A stretch of 64,000 bases of DNA from Isoetes taiwanensis (Eukaryota > Streptophyta > Lycopodiopsida > Isoetales > Isoetaceae), in the NCBI GenBank assembly GCA_021234155.1, contig JAJEKV010000064.1, forward strand, positions 8,186,001 through 8,250,000. The letters run 5' to 3'. The notes below the pieces were generated by a model. It searched no databases. It was not told the origin of the DNA and was given only the letters and a program-made list of their open reading frames with translations. Position numbers and translations under genes: made by a program. The first letter of the stretch is position 1; each line of letters opens with the position of its first letter. This document shows positions 21,656-33,665 of the stretch, piece after piece.

Positions 21656-22530
21656 TTTTGTAGAGATGTCCCGCAACTATGGTGTAGTCACGGACCTCTC
21701 GGAGAAATTGATGGCGACGGGATTGTCGCTTGGGCTCGAGAGAGCGCCTCGCCTTTCTTCGTGGAAGAGCACCCGTGAGGAGGTATCGCTGAAAATCATG
21801 GAACCAATGTGGTGTTGCCGTGACTAAAAAAGAGCCGAGCATCGTGAAAGGCGCTTGAGACTCCAGTTGAGGGATCATCTGTGGTGGATCGCGGAAAGAT
21901 AATCCGGATCGACATGAGATTTGCCCTACTTTATGAACGATTTCAAAAGGAGCAAATTCTTGGAGAAGAAGGACCCAACGAGCAATGCGCCCGTGGGCGT
22001 GGACTTGTTGATCAAATAGAGGAGTACTTGGTGGTCCACAAAGAACTTGATTTGAATGCCCAAAAGGTAATGACTGGAAGCGCTGGACACGTAAAAATGA
22101 GACCCAAAGCTTCACGCCCGCGGGCAGAATAGTTGCGCCGCAGTAATTGAGTTTTCTACCGGGCGAAGCGATTTGGTTTGTCGCTGCGCGATCATATTCT
22201 TGAGAAAGAACAGCCCAATAGCAAACGCCGAGACATCTACATGAACGCGGAAGGGCTTGTCCCATTGAGGAGGAACAAGAACCGTGCTCGAGTAAGCAAA
22301 AGCTTCATTTGTTGGAAAGCAAAGATCCACTGGGAATTCCAAGCCCGTGGATTCGTCACCCGTGAGTTTATGAATGGGATCCGCAATGGCTGCTAGTCCG
22401 TGTATGAAGGTGGAGTAATAATTGACCTTACCTGTGAAAGAGCGTGTCTCCTTGATATTGGCCGGTGCTTGAGCCTTGAGTACACAAATCGATTTTGGCG
22501 GTGATCCGTGGTGATACCGCTTTGTCGACA
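21656..22530 (-). pseudogene. E element RNase H, copy 1
   Basis: On the minus strand: KVNYYSTFIHGLAAIADPIH (RT thumb and connection), then WDKPFRVHVDVSAFAIG (start of RNase H with its Asp, about 22235-22285), VLSQEYDRAATNQI, and in later frames ILPAGVKLWV/FLRVQRFQSLPFG where the NYS..E.E and RHYLLG blocks belong. GRIARWVLLLQEFAPFEIVH (about 21930-21990) is the end block. Frames alternate, so the enzyme is broken as sequenced. Confidence 0.8.
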
Positions 22531-22539
22531 ACATGGCTT

Positions 22540-23650
22540 CAATGTAACACCGGAGGTGACGCTAAAAGGTGCATTTCTCGATTGAGACTAATGCCTAGGA
22601 CTCATCACATTTGGAAGACGAAGTTCCAATTTATCCAAATGGTCACCATGGAACTCAGAGGCGAGAGAAGTCATCTTGAAAAATTTGCAAGAAGGGATTT
22701 TCCTTCATGAAATCATGAAAAACCGAGAGCATGATGCGCTGAAACGTTGATGGAGAGTTTGATAATCCAAAAGGAACCACCTTGTAGGCAAAAAGTGCCC
22801 CACCGGGTGGTGAAAGTAGTCTTGAGTTGATCGGATTCTTTGATTGAGATCCGATTGTAGCCTTAAAACCATCCATGAAGGAGTACATCTCATGTCCACC
22901 ACCTCTTCCGTAACACGGTGCGTGAAGGGAAGTGGAAAATGATCACGCCCGTGGCCGGTTGAGTTTCCGATAGTCCACATGAGACGGGGATCTTACCATT
23001 GTGTTTGAGGGCAATGACGATGGGGCTCACCCATTGTAATGTTTGACCTCATAGATCAAAACCCGCAGAAGGAGTTTGTCAATTTCCGCCTTGACGCGAT
23101 CACGGTAATTAGGGTTGAGCCGGCATCGCCGTTGCTACAATCGGTCGCGGCATTTGGTAGGAATGGTGAGTTCCCCAAGCTTTTGTTGATTCCCCAGAAG
23201 ATCTCTCAGAACTGTGCGAAAAATGTGTTTGAATTTTTGAATGTGCCTTGACGGCCCTGTTACGATAAGGAGCCTAAGATTTGCAAAGAATGCGACAAAG
23301 TTGATTGTTGCCGACGCCCACAATCTCACTTCCGAGTCTGAATATGGGGTATTATCAAGATCCGGACAATGTGCGGGGAGGTTGGAGCATAACCGGATGC
23401 GTAGCACTTTGCGTGGTGAAAAGAGGGGTTGCTCGGGCCATCTAGCAGAGGTTGCTTCATGACAGCAAGGTACATCAACAAGAGTTGCGGGAGGTTCAAA
23501 GATCCGAAAAGTGATCAACACGTTGGATTCGGATTGCAAGGAGCCGTAAGGGTCAAGCAAAGCGTACCACCGTCCCGGTCGATCAAGAGTCATTTCTCCC
23601 CAAGGATCAAAGATATTCGGTAGGATGACAGAGGCGCACTCGCAGTGGAG
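22540..23650 (-). pseudogene. E element reverse transcriptase, copy 1
   Basis: Blocks on the minus strand are MYSFMDGFKATIG (near 22850-22888; YSFMDGF matches the DGFSGYNQI block), GALFAYKVVPFGLSNSPSTF (near 22745-22800), QRIMLSVFHDFM, then LQIFQDDFS (near 22655-22680) at the catalytic YXDD position. The FAYK.MPFGL.NAP.TFQR and F.DDFS style is closest to Athila-type elements, to my knowledge of the family. The fingers region lies at about 22900-23050, with HNGK.-type sequence clearer in the second copy. The gene is broken by frame changes. Confidence 0.82.
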
Positions 23651-23716
23651 CCCGAACTTGATAAATATCTCCGAGCTTCTTCGTAACTGCGGTTCGAGAG
23701 AGAGGGTTCCGCATTG

Positions 23717-24430
23717 TCAACAGAAATGATCCCGCCTCGCTTGCAAGTCCATGGTGGCATTGAGATGACCATCGCTGATGACTAACCGTCCGCGGGCCCA
23801 AGAATGGATACTCTTTGCCCGGCGGAGAAAAGGTCCGCCGACCAACATTTCATAGTCACCGGATCTTTGCCGCCTTCCAAACTCCAAATTCCATGGGGAA
23901 GCGGAGATCACCGATGTTGATGTGAAGAAGAGGTGTGACGCCTTTGAGGTCGCTGCTATATGGCCATTAGCCAACTTGATGTCATATGGGGCACGAAAGA
24001 GTTGTGTGATGCCCATTTGTTTTGCGGAGTTTATCCGTGATGAGATTGACCAAGGGCTACCTCCATCTATTTGAACATGGTTGACTTGTCGATTACCCAC
24101 CCGGGCATGGACCGTGGGTGTAGAGGTAGCCACACCCCAACTAAAGCAGTTGGGAGTGGTAACGGTCCTTGAGAGCAGTGACAGAGTTTCAAAATGGTTG
24201 CCAAGCTTAAAAGGAATTTTGATCTTGGCTAGCTCCTCTTGGAGTTCTAGAGGCACATGAGAAAAAGGATCTGCCGGGTTCCACCGGTGCCGAGTGCGTG
24301 GTAGTGAAGCAAAGAACTTCTTTGAGTAAGTCAAACCCGGCAGCAATATTGGGATACGCCCGAGAGCGTGGAGGTTGAGATGTGGAAGGTGTATCTTGTC
24401 TTTGTTGAGCTCTGGTGGTGGCATGAACAT
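23717..24430 (-). pseudogene. E element protease region, copy 1
   Basis: An open run of 237 residues on the minus strand. It contains VNHVQIDGGSPWS (about 24055-24090). IDGGS replaces the usual DSGS/DTGA aspartic protease site, as in a number of plant gypsy elements. Upstream is a Pro/Leu-rich linker from gag (PLELQEELAKIKIPFKLGNH). Downstream are YDIKLANGHIAATSK and VISASPWNLEFG, which fit the flap region. It sits between gag and RT. The other copy (56432-57060) has the same IDGGS. Confidence 0.7.
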
Positions 24431-26350
24431 TTGCCAATGTGCGCCTTCCGCAGCCTTGCATGAGGTTCAAAAATGCTTTGGCTTAACTTTTGGCATGACA
24501 TGTGGCATGAGCTTCTCCAAATCAGGTGCAAAGTGAACCTTTTTTTCGTCGCATGAGGAATGGTGTCAACCTGAAAGGCGTGCTGCGTGCCATTCGGAAT
24601 AATGGTCAAGGGACGGGATGCCTTGGTCGGGCGTGAAACTAAACCAACCCAATTTGACTACCGGACTGGAGGATTAAGTGCCCGAAAAAATTTCCTCTTG
24701 TGCTTGTTGATCCAAATTGAGGTGGATTTGCCGGAGCTGGTTGATAGCGTGATTGCCGAGGCGCCTTGGTGGCTTCTTAAGAACCGGGTCTCGCCTTGTT
24801 TGCCATTAGCAATCCGAGTTGGTAAGCCGTGAGGCGGACCGATGTGGTCTGATTTGTGCCGTGAAGCCGCACTCGAAACTTGTGGAAGTTGAGGACACGC
24901 CGTGGTGGTATGACCCCATTCTTGACAAAGGATAACACCGAAGCTTTAGAAGGATCAAAAGGAGGACGGGTTGGATCCCCGTGGTTGCCCCCGCTGGTCG
25001 ATAGAGTTGCGTGGGTTGCACCTCGGGCGGTGGTCACGATAGTGCGACATTGTTGCCGAGGTGTGGTTTGCACTTGATAAAACCATTTTGTTGCGGAACG
25101 GTGTGGGATGAGTGCGAAAGTGCACTCTTCCGCGGCATGATTGCACATGTTGCATCTCTTGCAATGAGGTGGGCCATTGGTGGAGTTGCACTCATTTGCC
25201 AAATGGCCTTGGTATTTGCAAATATGGCACCAGATCCGACCAAGGCTGTGGATTAGCGTGTTGAGGCCGAATGCCGCCGTGGAACCACGACAGTGGAATG
25301 AACGGAGCTCTTGAAGAGCCACCTGGGAGGAAACATTGACGGAGTGATTGACAGGTCGATAGCCCGCCCAAAGTCTTGGGACGCAGTATTCACCATGAGT
25401 CGAATAGCCGGAGGAAGTCCTTGGAGAAACCGCACTCAAAAACGGGCTGCGGTGGGGGTACTCCTTGAGCTTACTTAGCGTAATGTGAAATCGATCCAAG
25501 AAAAATCCCGTGCATCTCGCGGGCTCTTGTTGAAGTTCATTGAGTTGCTTGAGATGAAGTTGATCATCATCCGCGGTCCCAGTAATGAATGGACGTAAAA
25601 GCAAAGCGTCAGATTTCGACCAAGCCTTGTTTCCAATGGCTTTTGTTGACATGAGCCATTGATGAGGAGAGCCACGCCAGGTGGTGGAAAAGATGTGGAA
25701 TTTCAGTTGAGGTTGCGCATGACCATTTAGGACAGCTAGAGCCTCAAATTCTTCCATGTGGGCCTCGAAAGCACTTTGGTCTAACGGTTTGCCCTTCGTG
25801 GTTGCCAAAGGTGGGATAAGCCGGCCAGAGTCCGAAAGGTAGATGTGAAAGTGCTTGGCCGGACAGAACAAGATAGTGAGGATATTGAGGTTGAGTTGGA
25901 TGTGGCATGGTGCCCGAAGGACCCCGATGAAGGGGTGACCGCGGTTGAGAAACCGAAGTAGCTGGAGCATTGGTTTTGAGATCCTCAGAAGGTTGTAAAC
26001 AGGAAGGGCAAAGGGGAAACGAGGGAAAGCGATATTCCCGGTAGGCTTAAAGGAGACGTGTGGATATCCGCGCCCACCCTGGGGAGATGATGGTTGTGAA
26101 GGAAGAGGCGTATATTATGGAAGAATGATGGATGTAGGCATGTTCGGGGTATGAAAGTACGGTTGAGAAGGTTGAGCCCGATAAGGCCCCGATAGTGATG
26201 AGGGACCGCGGTTGTGAGCAATGTTTGCACGCTGGGGCGGGAACCGGACGCAGACAGACACGAGGGGTTGGTGGCGCCTGACCGAGCCCTAGATCAAGAT
26301 GGCCTCCCTCTATGTCATAATAAGATCCATACATGTCGCGTCAGCTTTCC
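24431..26350 (-). pseudogene. E element gag with two zinc knuckles, copy 1
   Basis: The longest open run is 397 residues (24777-25970), lacking the broken N-terminus upstream. The capsid-like part has FEALAVLNGHAQPQLKFHIF, GSPHQWLMSTKAIGNKAWSK and LKQLNELQQEPARCTGFFLD, matching the retrotransposon gag fold (W..L......W). Two CCHC knuckles follow: CHICKYQGHLANEC (about 25190-25235) and CKRCNMCNHAAEEC (about 25124-25165), both with full C-X2-C-X4-H-X4-C spacing. The N-terminal part (25970-26350) is Pro, Ser and His-rich and frameshifted. A C-terminal linker runs towards protease. Confidence 0.85.
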
Positions 26351-26445
26351 GACGCCGATGGCGCCCAAGCCAGAGGCCGCTCGAGAAAGGAGTTCTTCTC
26401 GGCGGAAATTACTTTACATGCATATGGCGATGTAAGAAAGTAGGA

Positions 26446-26469
26446 TGGAATCATCCCCCGCCGCCAAGT
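26446..26469 (-). other. Primer binding site of element E (probable)
   Basis: Directly after the 5' LTR on the minus strand the sequence reads ACTTGGCGGCGGGGGATGATT. The equivalent sites at 16005-16023 and 59147-59170 read GGCGCTGCGGGATGATT and CACCGGCGCCACCGCCGGATG. Together they approach TGGCGCC...CCGGGGA, the primer site style of Athila-like elements. The three differ at CNG sites, so the exact bases are uncertain. Confidence 0.55.
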
Positions 26470-27043
26470 TGTTTGGGGTCCGGGTTCGAACTCGAAGACA
26501 GCCTCGTGAGGACCCGTGGATCTAACAGAGAGTCGGGGGACTATGTCACGCGGATTTTGCAAGAAGAGAAGAAGAAGAAGAAAATGTAACAAATGAGAGG
26601 AAAACGATAAGCTTCCTTTGATATCAATGATGAATATACATGAGCTCTCGCGAATAGAGAGAAAACCGAAAGGAGACAAGACTCAAAACTCATCTAAAAC
26701 TCATGTGCTAGCTCTACTCATATATATAGTACAATGGCCTTTGGCCCAATATAGACATTGACCGATTTCTGCGTGCCTCCCCTCGAAGGAGGCCCGATTG
26801 CAGGTGAATGTTGGCGGTGCTCTTTGAAGTGCCTAGAATCACGCTGACGCCGACGCGGTGTGGATTTCGCCGCCACTTGTCCGAGCGGGCGCTCTTCTTG
26901 TTGACGGGCCACACAGCTTTGATCTGCGGGTTCGCCGCTTGGTCTTCTCGAGCCTTTGATGGCTGACCCGCGGGCCGACCGGGAGGATCCTTGGAGCTTG
27001 ACCTGGTGCTTGTATGCATGAATAGTCCACATGTGAGGCACGT
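26470..27043 (-). repeat. 5' LTR of E copy 1, lacking its outer end
   Basis: The reverse complement of the solo LTR from CCCAAACA inward, ending at GAGGCAC (27035-27041). About the last eight or nine bases of the LTR (TGTTAGTCC) are missing. In their place the sequence jumps into plus-strand E sequence upstream of integrase. With 16024-16609 it brackets a full minus-strand E of about 11 kb. Confidence 0.85.
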
Positions 27044-28370
27044 GGAGGCTCAATCTTTTTAGTCACGCAACACCACATTGGTTCCATGATTTTCAGCAGC
27101 ATTCTCCTCACGTGCTCTTCCACCGTAAGGCAGACGTTCTCCGCCAAGGCGACAATCCTTGCCGCCATCAATTTCTCCAGAGGTCCGCGGACTACACACC
27201 ATGGTTGCGGGGACATCTCTACAAAAAAGGGTAAGGACACCATCCTTCGACGCCGTGGTTCTACCTCATGAAGTTCCGATATTGTTCGAGAAGCTCATCA
27301 AGGGCTAGGTGGTGGTCATTTTCATGGTGACACCACGGCACGCAAAAATCCTTCTAGCCGGGTATTATTGGCCCACGCTTCTTCAAAGATGCTCACCCCA
27401 CGCCAAGACATGTGACGTGACGCTTGCCCGGTGGGACGCCCCACGCCCGCGGACGCTCTTCCCTTGACGCCGGCCGCCATGCCACTTCCCCTTCAAAGAA
27501 ATGGGGAATGGACTTTGTGGGACCTATAGATCCTCTCCCGCGCTGCACACCCGCGTTGCTACATTTCGGTTCTCACCGACCACGCCACCAAATGGGCGGA
27601 AGCTTGTGCACTTCCGCATAACACCGCAGCTAGCTACGCCTAGGGTCCTCTATCAACAAATTATCACGCTGATTCGCTGCCCTTACCTGAGCTGGTCAAG
27701 GACCGTGGTGTCCATTTCATCAACCATACTATCAAGGAGCCGACGGATTATCTCCCCGATACATCATCATAAGAGCACACCTTACTATCCTCAAGGTAAT
27801 GGTTTGGCGTAAAGCACCAACAAAACTCGGGTCACCATTCTCAAGAAAATTTGTGACGCCCCGCATCAGATTGGCGCATAAAACTTCCTACTATTCTTTT
27901 GGGCCTACAATACTTGTTTCAAGATTGCTACCGGCCACACTCCTTTTAAATTGGTTTATGGTCAAGAAGCTCTCATGCCGCTTGAATACATCCTTCCAAC
28001 ACTGCTTTCAATCAAGCTACCGCTCATAATCCACCCGGGCAGACTCAAAGAAAGGGTCTATCAATTAGAACAGTTGGATGAACTTCAAGGATGCTTATAT
28101 TCGTGTTCTTCATGGACAAACAGCTTGCAAAAATCGTTACATGACAAACGCCCTCAAGACAAAAAAAAAAAAAAAACATTCAAAGAAGGCGATTTGGTTC
28201 TTCTTTATGATTCCGTGTACAAAAATTTTCCTGTAAACTCAAGTTTCGCTGGTTTGGCCCTTATCAAATTGTTCAAGTGGTTAGACCAAGCGCTTTCCAA
28301 CCGGGCGTGAGTTAGATGGCACCCATTACCTACATTGGTTAATGGTTTCGCCTCAAAGCATTTCATCACA
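27044..28370 (+). pseudogene. E element RNase H end and integrase, copy 2 (head to head)
   Basis: Plus-strand E sequence starts here without LTR, gag, protease or RT. Frames show HHIGSMIF-type linker sequence, MGNGLCGTYRSSP (GMDFVGPIDPP in the parallel frame, near 27500), NGRKLVHFRITPQLATPRVL, IHHHKSTPYYPQGNGLA (near 27760-27812) and an integrase C-terminus (EGDLVLLYDSVYKNF, near 28185-28230). It is the inverted counterpart of 20480-21840. The A15 run near 28150-28164 lies where other copies have only a few A. Confidence 0.78.
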
Positions 28371-29360
28371 CGTAAAGTTTAAAATCAACAAAAGATACGC
28401 TTCAAGAAGCAAACACCACGTAAAGTGACTAGAAAGGCGTATATTCTATTATAGTGGAGATTTTTTACAAAATGTGGGCGCAGCCTCAAATATTTCCGCT
28501 TATGGGCACCGCCTCTATACAAAAAACGGGCTCGAGCCCTATCTACTAAGTCCTAAGAGGAAAAACCCTCTACTCGGGTTCGAGAGCAGAGGTGATGCGA
28601 GGAGATGGTAGAGGTTCCGCCAGATCCCAAATAAGGTGAACCACCTCCATCCCGCTGGTCTTCGGCCTGATGTTCAACCATCTCTCAAGACACCAGCCGG
28701 GCCCATTCGAATGCCACGGTTGTGGCAGCCAGAGGTCCGCATAATTCATCTTGTGTAATCCAATCCCCGATTCATTCAGGGCATAGTGCAGCCCTCGCTC
28801 AAACCAAAGAAGAAGCCTATGCCGATGCCATCGGATGCTTCACATTCCGGCTCGCCTTATATAGCCAACCGAGGAACTCCTTGTCGACGTGGACCAATCA
28901 CACAAATCGCCAACGTGGTTTGCAATGCAAGGTCGTTTTCTAAAATGAGAATCTTTTCTCCCGCCGCATATCTAGCCATGGTACCTTCCTCGACACATTC
29001 CTTTTAATGATATCCCACTTCTCGAAGTTGCCCCGCATTGAATGCATTTCCTTCTTTTTCACGCTCACGAACATTAATGTGTGTCCTTTGCCCACCTGGC
29101 CACATCCGATCCTTCTTTCACGCCTCATCCTCACCGCTCATTGCTTCTCCCTTACGCTTTTTGGGACTTAGCCAAATTTTTTGCCTCTCAATACACTTCT
29201 TGGCATCTTTTGACACTGGGCACCATCAACGGCTCCGCCTCTTCATACCTCTTCCCTCCGCCAGCGCCTCTAAAAACCTTTTCGCTCTTCCAAGGCTTTG
29301 TCCTCCGTGCTTTCGACCCCCTCCGCCTTTGAATCACTCTTCGCTTCGCAAATCGTTACC
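28371..29360 (+). promoter_or_regulatory. Conserved spacer before accessory ORF, copy 2
   Basis: It matches 19569-20460 inverted. It keeps the CTATATACAAAAAACGGG TATA-like site with GGGCTCGAGCCC (about 28514-28542) and a TTATATAGCCAAC site (about 28857). No protein family is seen. Putative internal promoter. Confidence 0.35.
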
Positions 29361-32330
29361 ATGGCTGCCCCAAGATTTTCTACACTTCAAGCCACGCTCC
29401 CAAGGATCCTCTTTTTGCATCAGATCCTTCTTGACGCCCACTTTCCGTGGAAGCCCTTTGTTGGCCCAAATAAAGAAGTCGCCGAACGACACAAGCTTTT
29501 ACGAATTTCTCTCAAATGGAACTTCCGCCCAAATCCCACTCGCCATTGACGCTAGCTCATCGCCAATATCGTTAATGTACCGCTAAGGCTACACCATCGC
29601 GGGTCGATGGCACCACCATTTCATTGACTCAACATTTGATTTTGGAGGTATTTCATATTCCCTTGCACACCCCCTTTGTTTATCATGGTCCGCCATACAG
29701 ATCTCACATGTCACGTAATTTGGTGCACCTCCTTATCATGCCAATGTCCATCGTCAATTAATATCGACAAGCCTCACACCGAAACCTTTGTTAAATTTCT
29801 CGGGCAAGTTCCTTGGGTATTCTATCAAGAACACCCATATCAATAAGCCTTTCTATAACCTCGTCCTCACCGCCACACACCCAACCACCACATAGATTGG
29901 CCCCAAATGATGTTCTATCGCCTTCTCCAAGAAATGGACCGCCCGGTGCCACTTCCATTTTCGAAGTTTCGTGGGAGGCCACTTTCAAGCCCCTCATCCG
30001 CCATTACTTCCCTCCCACACCACAAAAATTTCTATAATTCCACCGCCTCCCTTCCAATAACTAACCGAGCTGGGCACTTCACGCCCTTCTTCCCCGCTCA
30101 TGTCCAAAGTCAAGACACCCATGTCACTGCCTCCTCCTCCGCTACACCATCCGGGGCCACACCATCTTTCCCAAACATCACAAACTGTGCAAATGTACCG
30201 GTTCCACCACCACAACACCCTCGCGGGTTGTTATATCAAGATCGCAGGATGCCTCAAGCCGCTTCTCAAGTTACAAGACTCCCAAGACGCTCTTATGAGC
30301 GGGTTCAACGGGCACTAGAGGCCCTCGATGCGGCAGACACCACTGGGACCTTCAGCCGCCATCGCCAAGTTGCAACTTTGGAGGCCAAACTTCAAGACAA
30401 GCACTAAGCTCTCTTTTGTGCTCATACTGATTGATCTCAAAAGTGCACAAGATCAAGTCAGCCAACTTGGTAGACGAACAGCTCGGCCCAATCAGAAATT
30501 CAGAATTTATTGAGCAAAACAAGTCCAAAGCTGCCTCCCCGAAAGTACCAAGGACGCAGATATTGCTAAGCTTCAACGCCTTGTAACTCAACTTTGTGAA
30601 AATTTCAGCACTCAAGTTCAAAACCTTACGTAACGGACGCTCAAGTTGCCTCCTTGACGGCTCGCCTTTCTACACGCACCTCTCTACCACCTCTCTTCAA
30701 GATCAGCTTACGAGGTGCGTAAATGTAAGATACCGATGACGCAGATTGCCGCGGTTCGCCTTCAATACTCCGGGAAATCCTCCTCCTGTGTCAACACTTC
30801 GGGGAACGGGTCCGGTGACGGGCCACTGGCCGCTAGAAAGGGACAACCGGATCCGTGATCTTGAACAACGTACCGCAAGCAAGCTATTCGGGCCTCATTG
30901 ATGAGGCTCAAGCAAAACTTGACGCTTCATACCGCCATTCTTAATGAACGCCCGTTGACTTCCCCAGGTTCCTTCTGCTAGTATCACGATTATAGGGTTT
31001 CGCCATACCTCTTCCTTTTTCGGCGGCATGCGGCAGATGGACCTCGTGGATATTCCCCCGAGCAAAAGCGTAGATTTCTTCTGGATTTGGCCGTAACTCT
31101 CCATTGAAGACAAAGGGTTGTGTTGGTGGCCCCTTGTCGCCTTTTGATCTCATACACCGCGGCCGCATCCGCACTTTATCACTTTCGTAGAGTTGTTCAG
31201 CCCATGGCTTGCTATATTTCATGATTTCTATCCGGGTGATACATAGGAACACTTTGGAAATGGGCCACGCCAAATTTTCTGTGGTGACCCCCACCGTGCA
31301 ATGGGTGCTTCAGATAACAATCCATATCTTAGGGATCCCGCCGCACTCCAAACTCTTCATCGAGTACATGCCCCGAGCTTGCTAATCATTTATCTCTCCG
31401 CAAGTTTTAGCTGCCGCAAATGTGATAAGGAAGTATCTAGGACATCCCGAGGATCTTCCCTATGCACAAATTTATATGCAAAGACTCACGAGTTACAATC
31501 AATTACGAAGCTCATTTTGATAGCAAGACGTCCCCCACGGGATGGGATAGCCCTCCGGCCAACTCTCAACTCTCTTCGCTTCTCTTTGGGATCGGCTGGT
31601 GTCAAGCTCTTGATCCCGATCTTGTCGGGCAATTCGGGGAGAGACGGCCAAGAACCCACACGGGCATGGTTCCTTCTCCCTATGCTTCCTCGGGCTGCAT
31701 TCTCCACGCCTGTGTTCCCGACTTCCGACATCCCTTTTGGACCAAGGTCATGGATGGTCATGCCGGATGGACACCACCCTCAGATCTCGACGGATCTCCT
31801 GGTGGGATCCACGCTTTGTTCGGGCCACATTGGGAAGAAGGTGCCACCTCGATACCACCAATTAATTGATCTACATTGCTAACGAGCTGGTTGGTAAACC
31901 CACGCGGATGCGCTTTCATGGTCTTGACACCTTCTTGCACGCCACCACCTCACCCGATCGCCATTCCCATCTTCGCTGTGTTTTTGTGTCGCTCTCAAAT
32001 GCATTTTGCTAAGCTCCTTAAATCGGCAGCCGGCCCCATTTTTCACCGTGAACCAATGCTGTCGGTGCTTTTGGCCTCGTGCACTGCCTCCTCATGGAAT
32101 GTCAATACATTTTCTTCGCATACCCATGCCGCCCTTTGAAGACATGGTACGCCTCGCTTTCTTATTGATGCGGATCCCGCCCTTGGCCAAAACACTCTCC
32201 CGCTCTTCAAACACGCCAGATCTCATTAGCCAGCACCATATGGTGCCCGCCCTCACTCCCCGTGAGGATCACTTTCGCATGATGGCTTCCCGCCTCGTAA
32301 ACCCTTCCTCCTTTTCTTCACTGAAAGTGT
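29361..32330 (+). pseudogene. E accessory ORF, copy 2
   Basis: It starts at ATG 29361 with MAAPRFSTLQATLPRILF. Then come MMFYRLLQEMDRP (29907), a linker with VPVPPPQHPRGLLYQDRRM and PRRSYERVQRALEALDAAD, then VATLEAKLQDKH at the start of the coiled coil (open 166-residue run 29907-30407). Downstream pieces include FDLIHTAA-like and MHKFICKDSRVTINYEAHFD (31462) and HPFWTKVMDGHAGWTPPSDL (31725-31790). It is broken by frame changes. Gene order and end points match copy 1, so the accessory region is a fixed part of element E. Function unknown. Confidence 0.58.
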
Positions 32331-32345
32331 CGCTTTGGTGGGGAG

Positions 32346-32924
32346 TGTTAGTCCCGTGCCTCCCCGGGTGCAGGGACTATTCATGCATACAATGCACTGT
32401 GTCAAGTTCCAAGGATCCTCGGGCCTACTCTGTCAGCCATCAAAGGCCAGAAGACCAAGCCAGCATCACGCAGCCAAAGCCGCGGGTCACAACAAGAGGC
32501 CGCCGGACACAAGTGACGTCACCGCCACCAAGGCCGGCTGCAAGTGATTCTAGGCACTTCAAGAGGCACCGCCAACATTCCTCAAGAACGTGCCTCCTTC
32601 CGTGAGCCTGCAAACCTAGATCACCAGAGTGTTCTATATTGGGCCAAAGGCCATTGTACTATATATATGAGTAGAGCTAGCACATGAGTTTTTAGATGAG
32701 TTTTGAGTCTTGTCTCCTTTCGGTTTTTCTCTATTGCAGAGCTCATGTATGTTCATCATTGATATCAAGGAAGCTTATCATTTTCCCTCGGGGTTGTTCC
32801 CTGCTTTCTTCTTCTTCTTCTCTTCTTGCAAATCCCGGACATAGTCCCCCTCTCTCCCCGTAGATCCATCGGTCCTCCACAGAGGGTCGCCTTCCGTGAG
32901 TTCCCCAACCTGCACTCCCAAACA
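32346..32924 (+). repeat. 3' LTR of plus-strand E (copy 2)
   Basis: A 579-base LTR from TGTTAGTCC to CCCAAACA, preceded by the polypurine tract TTTGGTGGGGAG (32334-32345). It is followed at once by CCGAAGCTTCC of G integrase, the same G position (CTGAGCTTCC) that borders the solo LTR at 12107/12108. So this LTR lies at the same target site as the solo LTR. Confidence 0.88.
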
Positions 32925-33665
32925 CCGAAGCTTCCATGTCCTCCGCTACTTCATTAGCCGCTTCAACATTGCATTGAGGATCTCTCCAATTAAGAGGACA
33001 ACGACACTCCTTACCATACATTGCCTCAAAAGGACTCATTTTAATGGAATCTTGATAAGTGTTATTGTATGCAAACTCACCAAATACAAATAGGAATCCC
33101 ATACCTTTGGTTGACTAGGCACATACATTTCGAAAGCATATCCTCCAAGATTTGATTAACTCGGCCAACTTGGCCATCCGCTTGAGGACGATAAGATGTA
33201 ACCGGCATATAACTTAGTGCCAATATTTTGAAAACAACCCTTGCCAAAATTGGCTCATAAATTTTGTATCCCATCCGATGAAATAGTGGCCTCAGATCCC
33301 ATGCAACCCGAAAATCTCCTTAACAAATAACTTAGCAATATCCATTGCCGAGCAAAGAGTCTTCGTGAGGCATAAAATGGGCCCCGCTTAGTTAGTCGAT
33401 CAACCACAACATAAATTGCATCATAACCCTAACGTGTCCGAGGAAGCTCAACAATGAAGTCCATGGAAATACACTCCCACTTGGAAGATGGAATTACTAA
33501 AGGTTGTAATTCTCCGTGCTCCCTAAACCTTGATGCTTTTACCTTCCGACAAGATAAACACCTAGCCAATGCTCCTTAACCATCTTCTTTCTCGTCTGTG
33601 CCAAAAGAAATTCTCAAGATCTTCCTCAAAGTTTTGTGTACCCCTGGTGGCCCGGCCAAAGGACT
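32925..33665 (-). pseudogene. G element integrase, second copy (partial)
   Basis: It matches 12108-12840. On the minus strand: FGEFAYNNTYQDSIKMSPFE, then CRCPLNWRDPQCNVEAANEV in an open run (32743-33102). Upstream are VTSYRPQADGQVGRVNQILE (33100-33270) and the MDFIVEL block near 33440. The C-terminal part with the chromodomain is missing, because the sequence on the left is the E LTR. Frames are more broken than in the first copy although AT-rich stretches are the same. Confidence 0.83.

Noticed and set aside
26341-26679. Open frames across E LTRs and leaders, on both strands
   Set aside because: They lie in non-coding LTR and leader sequence, differ from copy to copy and show no family motif.
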